DNA of 7,052 nt, taken from an uncultured Flavobacteriales bacterium (GTDB taxonomy: Bacteria > Bacteroidota > Bacteroidia > Flavobacteriales_D > Sanyastnellaceae). The DNA is taken from positions 1 to 7,052 of the forward strand of contig CAJXOV010000117.1 in assembly GCA_913057815.1 (NCBI GenBank), in the 5' to 3' direction. The translations under genes were made by a program, and so were the position numbers. Shown in pieces: positions 5,931-7,052 of the stretch. Every line of letters starts with the position of its first letter. Positions within the stretch are counted from its first letter, which is position 1. The notes under the pieces were generated by a model. The model was given only the letters and a program-made list of their open reading frames with translations, was not told the DNA's origin and did not search any database.

Positions 5931-7006
5931 TGGATAAAGACACACTAAAAGAAATATTATCGGTATTGGTGCGAAATCCATTAAGGACCTTTTTGTCTAT
6001 GATAGGCGTGGCGTGGGGAATATTTATGCTAGTAATTATGATGGCTGCATCATCTGGATTAGAAATTGGTGTCAGATCAGATATTGGAAATAGAGCGGCT
6101 AATAGCGGAGGAATATGGAGTATGAAGACCTCTATGCCATATAAAGGTTTTAAGAAAGGTAGGTGGTTCGAGATGGATATGGATGATATTCGATTTATAG
6201 AAGAAAATATTCAGGAAATAGATGTTATATCTCCTCGATGTCAAGCGGGAGGATGGCAAGGAGGAAATAACGCGACATACAATAACAATACTGGATCATT
6301 TAATATATACGGAGAAACACCGGGCTTAGTAAAGATTCAGCCTATGCTAATTACACAAGGTCGATTTATAAATGAAGCTGATATAAAAGAGGAAAGAAAG
6401 GTTTGTGCCATTGGAAAGAAAGTCTTGAGGACATTATTTGAAAAAGATGAGGATCCAATTGGTAAGTACATTCAAATCAGCAATGTGAATGTTCAAGTAA
6501 TTGGAGTGATATCTTCAATGAAAGAAGGAGACGATTCGGCAGAAGAAAACGAGAGTATTTTTATGCCTATTACTGCATTTCAGAGAACATTTAATTATGG
6601 AAAAACCATAGGTTGGTTTAGTGTCAAAAGTATAGATGGTTATCCTATTAGTGAACTTCAGGAGAGAATAAAAGCGTTGCTTAAAATTCATAAAAATATT
6701 CACCCTGATGACCAGAGGGCTTTTGGAAGTTGGAATATGGAAGAAGAGTTAGCCGATGTGAACACTCTCTTTGCATCACTTAAGTTCATTTCTTTTTCTG
6801 TAGGAATTTTAGCTCTTTTTGCCGGGATCATCGGAATTGGTAATATTATGCTAGTGTCAGTAACAGAGCGCACAAAGGAAGTAGGAATTAGGAGAGCATT
6901 AGGAGCAGCACCCGCAGTAATTATAAAGCAAATAATTTCTGAAACTCTCTTAATTACAATTGTAGCAGGATTATTAGGAATCATTTTTGGAATATTGGTA
7001 GTAGAA
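5930..7006 (+). CDS. FtsX/MacB-like ABC permease, second of pair, C-terminus missing
   Basis: There are 359 genuine codons, ending at GAA (7004-7006); the adapter then adds an in-frame LSLIHI and a stop at 7025-7027 that are not biological. NPLR (16-19) precedes helix 1 (about 20-42). The periplasmic MacB_PCD-type domain covers about 43-282, helix 2 about 287-309, and the coupling segment TERTKEVGIRRALGA 312-326. Helix 3 (about 338 onward) is cut at its end. By comparison with the upstream permease about 45-50 residues are lost, including helix 4 and the C-terminal RPIxAL-type motif. It is a clear paralogue of the upstream permease (SMKTSMPYKGFKKGRWFEMD here aligns with the ESGRTSLSYQGTNPNRRINF region there), so the pair probably arose by tandem duplication and forms a heterodimer. 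A HlyD/MacA-type adaptor gene is often nearby in such operons; none is visible before the window ends. Confidence 0.93.
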
Positions 7007-7052
7007 CTGTCTCTTATACACATCTGACGCTGCCGACGAATAGAGAGGTGTA
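7007..7052 (+). other. Illumina Nextera adapter (P5 / i5 side), not genomic
   Basis: Positions 7007-7025 (CTGTCTCTTATACACATCT) are the reverse complement of the Tn5 mosaic end. Positions 7026-7039 complement the Read 1 primer segment. Positions 7040-7047 (ATAGAGAG) are the reverse complement of i5 index S502 (CTCTCTAT), and 7048-7052 (GTGTA) begin the P5 complement. The segment supplies the false stop codon of the last gene. Confidence 0.98.

Noticed and set aside
4667..6703. Short reverse-strand open frames at 4667-4873, 6077-6259 and 6515-6703
   Set aside because: All are antisense to well-supported permease coding sequence, with no start context or recognisable domain.
6700..7023. Reverse-strand open frame of 107 codons beginning MCIRDS
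   Set aside because: Its start codon and first residues come from the adapter and the rest is antisense to the permease.

Overview
The window looks like a fragment of a Bacteroidota genome, perhaps from the Cytophagales side, although the class-level guess is only an impression. The DNA is AT-rich. Genes mostly lack Shine-Dalgarno sequences. Exact copies of the Bacteroidota -7 promoter element TAnnTTTG sit in front of four transcription units. The gene neighbours recF, a short DUF721/DciA protein, a membrane-anchored TPR protein and ribH are a combination I associate with this phylum. There is no phage, plasmid, CRISPR, IS, tRNA or rRNA signal.

Both ends of the window are not genomic. Positions 1-48 and 7007-7052 are Illumina Nextera library adapters, with the remains of P7 and P5, readable index sequences and the 19-bp Tn5 mosaic end. 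The biological sequence is therefore 49-7006 (6,958 bp). The gene at each end is cut by an adapter rather than by biology.

Layout. (1) 49-1059, minus strand: a secreted multihaem c-type cytochrome with five CXXCH motifs, missing its C-terminus, with its own promoter at 1086-1093. (2) 1137-2531, minus strand: recF (TTG start) followed by a DUF721/DciA-like gene, a small replication and repair operon. (3) 2532-2755: a 224-bp divergent promoter region with a -7 element for each direction and overlapping inverted repeats just upstream of the rightward promoter. (4) 2756-3957, plus strand: a single-pass membrane TPR protein and lumazine synthase (ribH), 8 bp apart and probably cotranscribed. (5) 4036-7006, plus strand: a split MacB-type ABC exporter made of an ATPase (GTG start) and two paralogous FtsX-like permeases, the genes joined by TAATG stop/start overlaps. 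The second permease is cut by the adapter, and any adaptor subunit would lie downstream of the window.

The groups serve unrelated jobs: electron transfer, DNA replication and repair, riboflavin synthesis plus envelope maintenance, and export or envelope stress. The window reads as ordinary chromosomal housekeeping and transport DNA. I found no convincing undescribed system. The points most worth a second look are the adapter-bounded ends and the false protein termini they create, the inverted repeats in the divergent promoter region, the near-leaderless GTG start of the ABC ATPase, and the unidentified cytochrome.
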